Shown: piece after piece, positions 8,126 to 16,138 of the stretch
How the letters are laid out: the number at the start of each line of letters is the position of its first letter
Position numbering within the stretch: the first letter of the stretch is position 1
Assembly: GCA_038231775.1 (NCBI GenBank)
Contig: JBBRKS010000041.1
Coordinates: 1-27,496, forward strand
Length of the DNA: 27,496 bases
DNA from: Stagnihabitans sp038231775
Lineage (GTDB): Bacteria; Pseudomonadota; Alphaproteobacteria; Rhodobacterales; Rhodobacteraceae
Direction: 5' to 3'
Notes under the pieces: generated by a model
Told to the model about the DNA's origin: nothing
Databases searched by the model: none
What the model saw: the letters and a program-made list of their open reading frames with translations, nothing else
Made by a program: the position numbers and the translations under genes

Positions 8126-8154
8126 TTGACTTTGCCAGCGCCTCTGGTTAGCTG
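8126..8154 (+). promoter_or_regulatory. Putative promoter of the ATPase-permease genes
   Basis: TTGACT at 8126-8131 is a good -35 box; the -10 region around 8148-8154 (TTAGCTG) is weak. The spacer holds a degenerate copy of the operator (TGCCAGCGCCTCTG, 8133-8146), mirroring the arrangement on the other strand. An alternative start using TATAAA at 8230 cannot be excluded. Confidence 0.3.
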
Positions 8155-8275
8155 GCCTCGCTAGGTTACCGCAAAGGGCCGTTCGGGGCATATGTTGCCT
8201 TGCTTCGGTTTTTTTCTTGAAGAGAAGACTATAAATTGATCACACCTAGCGGCGGGCGGGGAGGCCAGGCGTCGA

Positions 8276-9016
8276 GTGTCGGTACTTGAACTCAAGCACA
8301 TAACCAAGAATTTTGGCGCAATCGAAGCGGTCAAGGACGTCTCTTTCGTCCTTGAACCCGGCGAGGTGATTGGCCTGATGGGTGACAACGGGGCCGGAAA
8401 ATCCACCCTTGTCAAAATGATCGCGGGCAACTTCAGGCCCAGCAGCGGCTCCATGACGATGGACGGCAAAGAGATCGTCCTTCACCGCCCCGTCGAGGCG
8501 CGTCAGCACGGCATCGAGATTGTCCACCAGGACCTTGCGCTGTGCGACAACCTGACCGCAGCCGCCAACGTGTTTTTGGGGCGCGAACTGATGCGCGGTG
8601 TCGGCCCGATCCAGGTGCTGGATTACAAGTCCATGTACCGCCGTGCCGCCGAGATTTTCACAGAGCTTAAATCAGAAACCCGGCCCCGCGATCTGGTCAA
8701 GCGCATGTCGGGCGGTCAGCGTCAGGCCGTGGCCATCGCGCGCACCCGGCTTAGCAACGCCCGCATCGTGCTGATGGATGAACCGACTGCCGCCATTTCG
8801 GTCCGGCAGGTCGCAGAGGTGCTGAACCTGATTCGCCGTCTGCGCGATCAGGGCATCACCGTAGTTCTGATCAGCCACCGGATGCCCGACCTGTTCGCCG
8901 TGGCTGACCGCGTCATCGTGATGCGGCGCGGCACCAAGGTCGCTGACCGCAAAATTGCTGACAGTTCCCCCGAAGAAGTGACCGGTCTGATCACCGGCGC
9001 GATCGAGACGGTCTGA
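8276..9016 (+). CDS. Sugar ABC transporter ATP-binding protein
   Basis: A 246-aa single-domain ABC ATPase. Walker A GDNGAGKST is at about 36-44, Q-loop HQD near 84-86, signature MSGGQRQ at about 144-150, Walker B IVLMDE at about 164-169 and the H-loop His at 201 (ISHR). It resembles the short FrcA-type ATPases of sugar importers rather than the double-domain RbsA/XylG type, so it would act as a homodimer. Start is GTG with GGGGAGG upstream at a rather long spacing (about 11 bp); MSVLELKHITKNF is a normal family start. It pairs with the permease 98 bp downstream and the divergent binding protein. Confidence 0.93.
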   Translation: MSVLELKHITKNFGAIEAVKDVSFVLEPGEVIGLMGDNGAGKSTLVKMIAGNFRPSSGSMTMDGKEIVLHRPVEARQHGIEIVHQDLALCDNLTAAANVFLGRELMRGVGPIQVLDYKSMYRRAAEIFTELKSETRPRDLVKRMSGGQRQAVAIARTRLSNARIVLMDEPTAAISVRQVAEVLNLIRRLRDQGITVVLISHRMPDLFAVADRVIVMRRGTKVADRKIADSSPEEVTGLITGAIETV

Positions 9017-9114
9017 TTCGCCGCGTCATCTCCGGTCTGGCCCTGTACAGGTGTCTGATCTCCAATTCTCTGCTATCCAACTGACTGCCGATGCCAAAAC
9101 CAGAAAGGCTTGCG

Positions 9115-10113
9115 ATGTCCACAACCTTGAGTGAAGCAATTGACCAAAGGCAGCAGTCCTGGCTGTCGGGCCTTTTGGGAAGTCAGACATTCTGGGTGTT
9201 CATCGCCGTCATTGTCGCAGCCCTTGGGCTGTCGTTCGTGACCGACAGTTTTGCCACGACCAAGAACCTGTACAACATCACTCGCAACGTGACCTTTGTG
9301 GCGATCATCGCCCTTGGCATGACGATGGTGATCATCACCGGCGGCATCGACCTGTCGGTCGGATCGGTTTTGTGCCTGTGTTCCATGGTTCTGGCCGTGG
9401 TGATGCACGCCGGATATTCAATCGAGGTTGGCATTGCCGCCTCGGTCGCGACAGCGCTGATCGTGGGGGCAATCAACGGCGTCCTGATTGCTTATGTGGG
9501 CTTACCGCCCTTTGTTGTGACCCTTGGCATGCTGTCCATCGCCCGCAGTCTGGCCATGGTCGCGTCCGGCAACACCGTGGTGTTTGAATTTGGCCCCGAC
9601 CACGACAAGCTTTTGGCCTTGGGCGGCGGGGCTTGGCTGTTCCATATCGCAAACCCTGTAATCTACATGGTCGTGCTGGCGCTGATGACAGGGTTTGTGC
9701 TGCGCAACACAAAGTTCGGGCGCTATCTGTTCGCCATCGGTGGCAACGAACGCGCAGCCACGATGACCGGTGTTCCTGTTCGGATGATAAAGGTCGTGGT
9801 CTACATGATCTCTGCCCTGTCCGCCGGGATCGCCGGCATAGTTGAGACGGGCTGGCTTGGCGCTGTGACCACCAACATCGGCACCGGGATGGAGCTTCAG
9901 GTGATCGCCGCGGCCGTCATCGGCGGTGCCAACCTTGCGGGCGGTGGCGGCACCGCTTTGGGTGCGATCATCGGGGCAATGTTGATTGAGGTCATTCGCA
10001 ACAGCCTTGGCCTGCTGGGCATCAATGCCTTCTGGCAGGGCGCTTTTATCGGGGGGGCTATCCTGTTTGCGGTCCTGTTCGACCGTCTGGCCAACTACCG
10101 CCGCAGCAACTGA
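9115..10113 (+). CDS. Sugar ABC transporter permease
   Basis: A 332-aa integral membrane permease of the RbsC/FrcC type (BPD_transp_2 family), with roughly eight to ten hydrophobic segments. Recognisable family stretches are GMTMVIITGGIDLSVGSV near residues 70-87, GLPPFVVTLGMLSIARSL, the cytoplasmic-loop motif AIGGNERAATMTGVPV that contacts the ATPase, and AAAVIGGANLAGGGGT. I chose the ATG at 9115 because AAAGG lies at suitable spacing; the ATG at 9091 has no ribosome site. It follows the ATPase gene and ends before a hairpin shared with the convergent SDR gene. A homodimer in the inner membrane is expected. Confidence 0.93.
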   Translation: MSTTLSEAIDQRQQSWLSGLLGSQTFWVFIAVIVAALGLSFVTDSFATTKNLYNITRNVTFVAIIALGMTMVIITGGIDLSVGSVLCLCSMVLAVVMHAGYSIEVGIAASVATALIVGAINGVLIAYVGLPPFVVTLGMLSIARSLAMVASGNTVVFEFGPDHDKLLALGGGAWLFHIANPVIYMVVLALMTGFVLRNTKFGRYLFAIGGNERAATMTGVPVRMIKVVVYMISALSAGIAGIVETGWLGAVTTNIGTGMELQVIAAAVIGGANLAGGGGTALGAIIGAMLIEVIRNSLGLLGINAFWQGAFIGGAILFAVLFDRLANYRRSN

Positions 10114-10118
10114 CCGGG

Positions 10119-10139
10119 TCCGGGCTGCGTCAGCCCGGA
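10119..10139. terminator. Hairpin between convergent permease and SDR genes
   Basis: A perfect 9-bp stem (TCCGGGCTG with CAGCCCGGA) and a 3-nt loop lie between the permease stop and the convergent SDR gene. It overlaps that gene's stop codon. Neither side has a T-run, so it is probably a transcription-blocking or RNA-stabilising hairpin rather than a strong intrinsic terminator. Confidence 0.55.
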
Positions 10140-11104
10140 TACCAGACCTTGCGCGCATCGCCCTCGGCCCGTTTGTAGGTCCACGCCGCGTCCACCAGCC
10201 GCCCAAGGTCATACCACGGCCGCCAGCCCAGTTCGGCCTTGGCGCGTGTGTTGTCCAGCCAGTTGCTGACAAACGCGCTTGGCACATCGACCGACGGCAG
10301 GTTGCGCGTTGCCAGCATCAGCTCTGCCAGCGCGCCGTAATCCACCGGTTCATCCATCGCGATGTTGTACAGCTTCTGCCGCGCCACCCGAGCCTGCAAT
10401 GCCAGAATGATCGCTGATACCAGATCATCCACATGCACAAAGTTGCGTTTCAGCGGTTGGCCCTCGGCATCACGCAGCAACGGGATGGCGTGGGTTTGCA
10501 AAGCCTTGGCCGCCACATCGGGCGGCACCATGTGCTTCCAGTCCGGCCCGCCAAACAGATCGTCTCCGAATGACAGCGTGAGGCGGAAGTCGTCCTTCTC
10601 CATGATCCAGGGGGCGCGCAGACAGCACCAGTCCAGCCCGTACTGGATGCCAAACTGCTGAACCATCACCTCTTCCAGCACCTTGGACAGGGCATAACAG
10701 CCCGGATAGGCCATGTGCGGCGCGCTTTCGGTGATCGGTGCGGGGTGTTTGTGAAAGAAATGCCCCATTCCGGCATCGCCACCAATCAGAACAAAACGTT
10801 CGGCGGTGGGCTGCAGGCGAAACTCTTCCAACAGCCAGAACAGCCCTTTGACCGCGACATCCATCACGTCATCGGGGGTCTCTTTGCAAGTCGCCAGATG
10901 CACGACATGGGTGGCCCCCTGCACGGCCCGCTTGCAAACCTCGCGGTCTGACAACGATCCGCGCACGACGTGCAGACTGTCCGTCTCGGCCAACAGCCGG
11001 TTGTGACACAGCGCGGTGATCTGCACCTCGGGCATGGTCTGCACAAGCTTTGCGATCAGCGTCTGACCCACCTTGCCCGCAGCCCCGGTCACCAGTATTT
11101 TCAT
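10130..11104 (-). CDS. NAD-dependent epimerase/dehydratase family protein (second extended SDR)
   Basis: A 324-aa extended SDR. Rossmann motif TGAAGKVG is at about 6-13, VVHLA follows the fourth strand, and the catalytic Tyr/Lys pair is in YALSK. The C-terminal half carries FVHVDDL and LGWRPWYDLG, as in sugar-nucleotide epimerases and sugar dehydrogenases. The frame is open to 11164, but ATG 11104 is the first start consistent with the Rossmann strand (MKILVTG) and is preceded by AGGGGGGA. It faces the transporter genes convergently. A role in oxidising or epimerising the transported substrate is inferred from position only; its sequence differs clearly from the SDR at 4851. Confidence 0.85.
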   Translation of the reverse strand: MKILVTGAAGKVGQTLIAKLVQTMPEVQITALCHNRLLAETDSLHVVRGSLSDREVCKRAVQGATHVVHLATCKETPDDVMDVAVKGLFWLLEEFRLQPTAERFVLIGGDAGMGHFFHKHPAPITESAPHMAYPGCYALSKVLEEVMVQQFGIQYGLDWCCLRAPWIMEKDDFRLTLSFGDDLFGGPDWKHMVPPDVAAKALQTHAIPLLRDAEGQPLKRNFVHVDDLVSAIILALQARVARQKLYNIAMDEPVDYGALAELMLATRNLPSVDVPSAFVSNWLDNTRAKAELGWRPWYDLGRLVDAAWTYKRAEGDARKVWYPG

Positions 11105-11422
11105 CCTGTCCCCCCTAGAACGCGCCCCGGCCTGCCGAACCCGGATCAGGCACACTTGATGCAATCCTTATCCAAGCAGGCCAAGGATACAATCATGCAC
11201 CTTACCACGCCGCCCCTTTGTCGAATGCGCTTGGCAACCCGGCAGACGGTCGCTGCGCCACCGCAGAACCGGGTCTCGCTGCAGTTACCGCCACCCCACA
11301 CCCGCCCGACCAAAACCCGGCCCATCGCACCAAGGTGAAGCGCGCCACACGCATTTTCCCTTGCATCCGCCCGCCCGGCGCCCAAATAGAGGGGGGCAAT
11401 TCAGGGCAAAGGGGCCGCGCCA
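11105..11422. other. Divergent intergenic region between SDR and argC
   Basis: About 320 bp between two divergent genes. A possible -10 box TACAAT sits at 11188-11193 on the plus strand, without a convincing -35 box. A GC-rich stretch follows, up to the AAAGGGG ribosome site of argC. Short open frames here lack support. I see no ARG-box-like or attenuator structure that I can defend. Confidence 0.4.
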
Positions 11423-12451
11423 ATGACCTATCAGATCGCCATCCTTGGCGCGTCAGGCTACACGGGTGCTGAACTGGTCCGCCTGATCGCCACCCACCCG
11501 GATATGACCGTCGCCGCCCTGTCTGCCGACCGCAAGGCCGGGATGCAGATGGCAGAGGTTTTCCCGTTTCTGCGCCACCTTGACCTGCCCAAACTGGTCC
11601 GGATTGAGGAAATTGATTTCTCAACCATCGACCTGTGCTTTTGCGCCCTGCCACACGGCACCACGCAAGCGGTGATTGCCGCCCTGCCGCGTGACCTGAA
11701 AATCGTGGACCTGTCCGCCGATTTCCGTCTGCGTGACGCGGCAGAGTATCAAAAGTGGTACAACCAGCCCCACACGCAGCCTGACTTGCAGGCCGAGGCG
11801 GTTTACGGTCTGACCGAGTTCTACCGCGCCGAGATCTCCGCCGCCCGTCTGGTGGCAGGCACGGGTTGCAATGCGGCCACCGGCCAATTCGCCCTGCGCC
11901 CCCTGATCGCCGCCGGGGTGATTGATCTGGACAGCATCGTGATTGACCTTAAGGCCGGGGTGTCCGGGGCAGGGCGGTCAGCCAAGGAAAACCTGCTGCA
12001 CGCCGAATTGTCGGGCGGCACCCACACCTATTCGATGGGCGGCAAGCACCGGCATCTGGGAGAGTTCGATCAGGAGTTTTCAAAGGTCGCTGGCCGCCCG
12101 GTTCATGTGCAATTCAGCCCGCATTTGTTGCCGATGAACCGGGGCATCCTTGCCACCGTCTATGTCAACGGCGACCCTGCCAATGTGCACCAGACCCTGA
12201 CCGCCGCTTACGCCGCCGAACCCTTTCTACGCGTGCTGCCGTTCGGCACGCTGCCCTCGACCCGCGACATCGCCGGATCGAACTTTTGCCATATCGGCGT
12301 GATCGGTGACCGTCTGCCGGGACGTGCGGTCGTGGTTGCGGTGCTGGACAATCTGACCAAAGGCTCCTCCGGTCAGGCCATCCAGAACGCGAACCTGATG
12401 CTGGGCCTGCCAGAAACCACCGGGCTGATGCTGGCCCCGATCTTCCCATGA
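11423..12451 (+). CDS. argC: N-acetyl-gamma-glutamyl-phosphate reductase
   Basis: A 342-aa ArgC, which reduces N-acetylglutamyl-5-phosphate to the semialdehyde with NADPH in arginine biosynthesis. The Rossmann start AILGASGYTGAEL lies at about 6-18, CALPHGT at about 74-80, and the catalytic cysteine is in GTGCNAATGQ (Cys149). The segment GKHRHLGE is also characteristic of the family. Length is normal for the long, type-1 form. The start has AAAGGGG about 9 bp upstream. ccmE follows 25 bp later, close enough for co-transcription, an ordinary but functionally unrelated pairing. Confidence 0.96.
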   Translation: MTYQIAILGASGYTGAELVRLIATHPDMTVAALSADRKAGMQMAEVFPFLRHLDLPKLVRIEEIDFSTIDLCFCALPHGTTQAVIAALPRDLKIVDLSADFRLRDAAEYQKWYNQPHTQPDLQAEAVYGLTEFYRAEISAARLVAGTGCNAATGQFALRPLIAAGVIDLDSIVIDLKAGVSGAGRSAKENLLHAELSGGTHTYSMGGKHRHLGEFDQEFSKVAGRPVHVQFSPHLLPMNRGILATVYVNGDPANVHQTLTAAYAAEPFLRVLPFGTLPSTRDIAGSNFCHIGVIGDRLPGRAVVVAVLDNLTKGSSGQAIQNANLMLGLPETTGLMLAPIFP

Positions 12452-12476
12452 GGTCGCTTTTGTCAATGAGGTCACC

Positions 12477-12935
12477 ATGGCTGGCATGAAGGGTCTGAAA
12501 AAGACACGGCGCATTCAGATCATTCTGGTGGCCTTTGTCGCTTTGGGCCTGTCCACCGCGCTGATCGGCTACGCGATGAAAGACGGCATCAACTTCTTCC
12601 GCTCGCCCACCCAGGTCTCAACCATGCCGCCCCGCCCGGGAGAGGTGTTTCGTCTGGGCGGTCTGGTAGAGGTCGGGTCACTGGTGCGCGATCAGGGCGA
12701 TACGATCACCTTCAAGGTCACCGACACCAAAGACACCGTGCCGGTTGCCTACAAAGGCGTTCTGCCCGACCTGTTTGCCGAAGGCGCAGGCGTGATCGCC
12801 ATGGGCCAGATGCAGGACGGCACGTTTGTGGCGACAGAGATTCTGGCCAAGCATGACGAGAAATACATGCCCAAGGAAGTCATCGACGCGCTGAAAGCCC
12901 AAGGCGTGTACAAAGACGCCAAACCCGGCAGCTAG
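12477..12935 (+). CDS. ccmE: Cytochrome c maturation protein CcmE (haem chaperone)
   Basis: A 152-aa CcmE, the periplasmic membrane-anchored chaperone that receives haem from CcmC/CcmD and passes it to the CcmF/CcmH ligase. A basic N-terminus (KKTRR) precedes one membrane anchor (about 13-32), then the OB-fold domain. The haem-binding motif LAKHDEKYMP carries the covalent-haem histidine (His126) and Tyr130. The short C-terminal tail beyond that motif is usual. ATG at 12477 has a GAGG site 5 bp upstream. It sits alone, away from any other ccm gene in this window. Confidence 0.96.
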   Translation: MAGMKGLKKTRRIQIILVAFVALGLSTALIGYAMKDGINFFRSPTQVSTMPPRPGEVFRLGGLVEVGSLVRDQGDTITFKVTDTKDTVPVAYKGVLPDLFAEGAGVIAMGQMQDGTFVATEILAKHDEKYMPKEVIDALKAQGVYKDAKPGS

Positions 12936-13123
12936 GCCCCCAAGGTTGTGGCCCCATACCTGACACCGATCCACGCGGCGTACCTGCACGCCTGACTGAA
13001 ACCCGCACCCACGCCTCAAGCGCGCCGGCATCGCGCCCAGTTCAGACCCGGCAGCGCAGTCTGCGGGCACAAGCCCGGCCACGGCAGCCCCCCGCATACA
13101 ACCCAAACCCGCCGCACGCTCGG

Positions 13124-13139
13124 TTACCGACAGGTTAAC
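13124..13139 (+). promoter_or_regulatory. Putative CtrA-binding site upstream of the endolysin
   Basis: TTAC-N7-TTAAC (TTAC at 13124-13127, TTAAC at 13135-13139) matches the CtrA consensus TTAA-N7-TTAA at 7 of 8 fixed bases. It lies 46 bp upstream of the endolysin ATG. CtrA is known to control gene transfer agent expression and lysis genes in Rhodobacter capsulatus, so the placement is meaningful. The site was found by eye. Confidence 0.55.
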
Positions 13140-13184
13140 ATATTAGGCACAGTTTGACCCGGTCATCCGAACCCGGGGGGCTTC

Positions 13185-13796
13185 ATGCCAGACGTGCGCC
13201 AGATTGCCGAAGAAATCGTTGCCCGCGAGGGTGGCTTTGTGAACGACCCCGCCGATCCCGGTGGGGCTACCAACCACGGTGTCACGCTTGGCACCCTGAA
13301 AGCCCTGTCGCGCGATGTCACCGCCGACGGGCAGATTGATGTAGCCGATGTGCGCGCTTTGACCGGCGAGGATGCGGTTGAAATCTTCCTAAGCCGCTAT
13401 TTCGACCGACCCGGCCTACGCCACTTGCCACAGGCGCTGCAGCCGCCGGTGTTTGACATGTATGTGAATGCAGGCGTCATGGCGGTCAAACTGCTGCAAC
13501 GCGTGCTGAAGGCCAGCGGCTATCCGTTGCGCGATGACGGCGTTCTTGGCCCGGTGACCCTGACCGCCGCCTGCACCGAGGCGGCCATCGGGGCGCAGGC
13601 CCTTGTCAACCGCTACGGCATCGCCCGGCGTGACTTTTACTACGGCCTTGCCGATGCCCGCCCCGCCTCGCGCAAATATGCCTGCAAGCGCGATGGCGGC
13701 AAAGGTGGTTGGATCACCCGGGCCGAGGCCTTCATCTCCCCAGACCTTCGTTTGACCCAAACCCAGCATCAGGCGCGCATTGCGGCCTGGATTTGA
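13185..13796 (+). CDS. GH108-type peptidoglycan hydrolase (endolysin), GTA-lysis-like
   Basis: A 203-aa N-acetylmuramidase of the glycosyl hydrolase 108 family. The N-terminal catalytic motif is REGGFVNDPADPGGATNHGV, with the likely catalytic Glu15. The C-terminal part, with a DDGVLGPVTLTA segment, fits the associated predicted peptidoglycan-binding domain (PG_binding_3). I see no signal peptide, so release would require the holin. It begins with ATG after a G-rich site and is followed 13 bp later by a holin gene. This pairing outside any phage structural cluster resembles the R. capsulatus gene transfer agent lysis genes (rcc00555/rcc00556), as recalled from the literature. A prophage remnant is the alternative. 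Confidence 0.88.
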   Translation: MPDVRQIAEEIVAREGGFVNDPADPGGATNHGVTLGTLKALSRDVTADGQIDVADVRALTGEDAVEIFLSRYFDRPGLRHLPQALQPPVFDMYVNAGVMAVKLLQRVLKASGYPLRDDGVLGPVTLTAACTEAAIGAQALVNRYGIARRDFYYGLADARPASRKYACKRDGGKGGWITRAEAFISPDLRLTQTQHQARIAAWI

Positions 13797-13809
13797 AAAG
13801 GATGCCAAG

Positions 13810-14154
13810 ATGGACATGACCAAGATCATCACCACCGTCGAAACCGCTGCCGAGGATCTGATGACCGGCACCGCCGGTCCGATGCCGCAGTTTCAGCCCA
13901 AGACGCCGACCGGAAAGGCTGGCTATGACCACCTGATCGACGCGATGAACCGCCTGCCACGCCCGCTGATGGCGCTGGGTTCTTTGGGAGTGTTTGTCGT
14001 GGCGGGCATCAATCCGGCGTGGTTTGAAACGCAGATGCAGGCCCTTGCCGCCATGCCGCAACCCTTGTGGTGGCTGTTGGGGGCCGTGATGACGATGTTC
14101 TTCGGCTCGCGTGAGGCGCACTACATCCGCACCGCAACCCCGCCCAAAGCCTGA
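13810..14154 (+). CDS. Holin (3-TM holin family)
   Basis: A 114-aa protein whose conserved core contains TGKAGYDHLIDAMNRLPRPLM, typical of the '3TM holin' family (GTA_holin_3TM, PF11351). The hydrophobic segments are ALGSLGVFVVAGI (about 59-71) and PLWWLLGAVMTMFFG (about 85-99). The short C-terminal tail is REAHYIRTATPPKA. It would form membrane lesions that let the endolysin reach peptidoglycan. The ATG at 13810 has AAAAGGA upstream; an earlier alternative start at 13780 would overlap the endolysin. It closes the two-gene lysis cassette and is followed by a strong hairpin terminator. Confidence 0.85.
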   Translation: MDMTKIITTVETAAEDLMTGTAGPMPQFQPKTPTGKAGYDHLIDAMNRLPRPLMALGSLGVFVVAGINPAWFETQMQALAAMPQPLWWLLGAVMTMFFGSREAHYIRTATPPKA

Positions 14155-14170
14155 ATATCCCGTGATGCTG

Positions 14171-14202
14171 AAGGGCCGCACCCGTTCCCCGGTGCGGCCC
14201 TT
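14171..14202 (+). terminator. Terminator after the holin gene
   Basis: A perfect 12-bp stem (AAGGGCCGCACC with GGTGCGGCCCTT), 8-nt loop, followed by TCGCC. The short T-run inside the stem end and the strong G/C stem make it a plausible intrinsic terminator 16 bp after the holin stop. Confidence 0.75.
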
Positions 14203-14267
14203 TCGCCAAGCCCGCCCCGGGGCTAAACCGCACCCCCGGCGCAACCCACTTGCCGATCCCGCACCGA

Positions 14268-14287
14268 GGCCGCACCCCGCTGCGGCC
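14268..14287 (+). terminator. Second, similar hairpin between holin and argS
   Basis: A 7-bp stem (GGCCGCA with TGCGGCC), 6-nt loop and CTTTC tail. The right arm and tail repeat 16 bp of the preceding terminator exactly (TGCGGCCCTTTCGCCA at 14193-14208 and 14281-14296). It looks like a degenerate duplicate of the first terminator. Confidence 0.5.
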
Positions 14288-14372
14288 CTTTCGCCAGACC
14301 ATCGCCTGACGCATCCTTGACCTGACGCATCCTCTCTGGCATCCCGCTTTGGATGAGACAGGATTTGATCAG

Positions 14373-16115
14373 ATGAACCTCTTCGCCGATATCCGCGCCC
14401 TTGTGGTGGCCGAACTGGCCGCCATGACGGCCGAGGGTGCCCTGCCGCAGGGCCTTGACCTTGCCAACGTCACCGTCGAACCGCCGCGCGATCAGGCGCA
14501 TGGCGACATGGCCACCAACGCCGCGATGGTGCTGTCCAAGCCCGCAGGCAAAGCCCCCCGTGTGATTGCCGACGCCCTTGCCGCCCGCCTGTCGAAAGAC
14601 CCGCGCATCAGTGCGGCAGAGGTGGCTGGTCCCGGATTTCTGAACCTGCGTCTGTCCAACCTTGTCTGGCAGGGCGTTGTCAAAGCCGCGCTGACCGACG
14701 GTGCCGACTTTGGCCGCTCAACCTCGGGCGCTGGCCGTTCGGTCAATGTCGAGTTTGTGTCTGCCAACCCAACCGGCCCTATGCATGTCGGCCATGTGCG
14801 CGGCGCTGTCGTCGGAGACGCGCTGTCCAACCTTTTGGCCTTTGCGGGCTGGACCGTGACCCGCGAATACTACATCAACGATGGCGGCGCGCAGGTTGAT
14901 GTCCTTGCCCGGTCAGCCTTTGAACGCTACCGCGAGGCGAACGGCCTGTCCCCCGAAATCCGCGAAGGCCTGTATCCCGGCGATTACCTTATCCCGGTGG
15001 GTGAGGCGCTGAAGGATAAATACGGCGACACCCTGCTGAACCAGCCCGAATCCGTCTGGCTGGCCGATCTGCGCGATTTCGCCTCTGCCATGATGATGCA
15101 GGAAATCCGCAACGATCTGGCGCAGTTGGGCGTGCGGATGGATGTCTACTCTTCTGAAAAAGCCCTGTACGGCACCGGTAAGATTGAGGCGGCCATTCAA
15201 GCCCTGCGCGATCAGGGCCTGATCTATGAAGGCACACTTGAACCCCCCAAAGGCAAAACGCCCGAGGATTACGAGCCGCGCATCCAGACCCTGTTCCGGT
15301 CCACCGCGCACGGCGACGATGTGGACCGTCCGGTGATGAAATCCGACGGCTCATGGACCTATTTCGCCCCCGACATCGCCTATCACTACGACAAGGTCCA
15401 GCGCGGCTTTGATGAACTGATCGACATTCTGGGCGCTGACCATGGCGGCTATGTCAAGCGCATGAAGGCGGCGGTCGCGGCCCTGTCGAACGGCAAAGTT
15501 GCCCTTGAAATCAAGTTGATCCAGCTCGTCAAGCTGTTCAAGAACGGCGAACCGTTCAAGATGTCCAAGCGGGCAGGCACCTTTGTCACCCTGCGCGATG
15601 TGGTCGAACAGGCGGGCGCTGACGTCACACGTTTCATGATGCTGACCCGCAAGAATGACGTGGCCTTGGATTTCGACTTTGCCAAGGTGCTGGAGCAGTC
15701 CAAGGACAATCCGGTGTTCTACGTCCAATACGCCAATGCCCGGATCAATTCGGTTCTGCGCAAGGCGGCCGCCGCTGGCATGGACATTTCTGACGCCGCT
15801 TTGGCGCAGGCCGACCTGACGCAACTCTCGCACCCTGCGGAAATCGACATGGCCCAGCAGATCGCCGAATGGCCGCGTGAGGTTGAAATTGCCGCCAAAG
15901 GCCACGAACCCCACCGCATCGCGTTTTTCCTGTATGAACTGGCATCCGAATTTCATGGGCTGTGGAACAAGGGCAACGACGACCCGACCCTGCGCTTCGT
16001 TCAGGACGACAATGCCACATCACAGGCGAAAATCGCCCTTGCCCGTGCAACAGGCGTTGTGATTTCGGCAGGATTGGCTATCCTTGGCGTCACACCGGTT
16101 GAGGAAATGCGCTGA
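14373..16115 (+). CDS. argS: Arginine--tRNA ligase
   Basis: A 580-aa class I arginyl-tRNA synthetase, charging tRNA(Arg) with arginine and ATP. The N-terminal additional domain precedes the signature SANPTGPMHVGHVRG, whose HVGH (about 138-141) is the HIGH motif. The KMSKS-like motif is FKMSKRAG (about 394-401). The C-terminal anticodon-binding domain includes the DNPVFYVQYANARI segment typical of ArgS. ATG 14373 (MNLFADIRALV) is chosen with AGGA upstream; a TTG start at 14349 is unlikely. The gene lies between the lysis cassette and the SPOR-nagZ-scpAB group, an order often seen in Rhodobacteraceae. Confidence 0.97.
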   Translation: MNLFADIRALVVAELAAMTAEGALPQGLDLANVTVEPPRDQAHGDMATNAAMVLSKPAGKAPRVIADALAARLSKDPRISAAEVAGPGFLNLRLSNLVWQGVVKAALTDGADFGRSTSGAGRSVNVEFVSANPTGPMHVGHVRGAVVGDALSNLLAFAGWTVTREYYINDGGAQVDVLARSAFERYREANGLSPEIREGLYPGDYLIPVGEALKDKYGDTLLNQPESVWLADLRDFASAMMMQEIRNDLAQLGVRMDVYSSEKALYGTGKIEAAIQALRDQGLIYEGTLEPPKGKTPEDYEPRIQTLFRSTAHGDDVDRPVMKSDGSWTYFAPDIAYHYDKVQRGFDELIDILGADHGGYVKRMKAAVAALSNGKVALEIKLIQLVKLFKNGEPFKMSKRAGTFVTLRDVVEQAGADVTRFMMLTRKNDVALDFDFAKVLEQSKDNPVFYVQYANARINSVLRKAAAAGMDISDAALAQADLTQLSHPAEIDMAQQIAEWPREVEIAAKGHEPHRIAFFLYELASEFHGLWNKGNDDPTLRFVQDDNATSQAKIALARATGVVISAGLAILGVTPVEEMR

Positions 16116-16138
16116 AAGGCGACCCTGCGGCGGTGTGC

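Larger units (their letters stand above)
7913..8275. other. Divergent promoter region of the ABC transporter
   Basis: This 363-bp spacer between the binding protein and the ATPase holds two operator candidates and two promoter candidates (listed separately). There is also an inverted repeat GTTCGTGCCGAAC (8000-8012) and CTGCAATGCAG (8018-8028) in the binding-protein leader. An AT-rich stretch (8206-8235) ahead of the ATPase contains TATAAA at 8230-8235. No further gene is apparent. Confidence 0.6.

Noticed and set aside
13185..14154. Prophage assignment for the endolysin and holin
   Set aside because: No integrase, capsid, tail or terminase gene and no attachment-site repeats nearby; housekeeping genes flank it closely. 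A GTA-type lysis pair fits better, though a remnant cannot be fully excluded.
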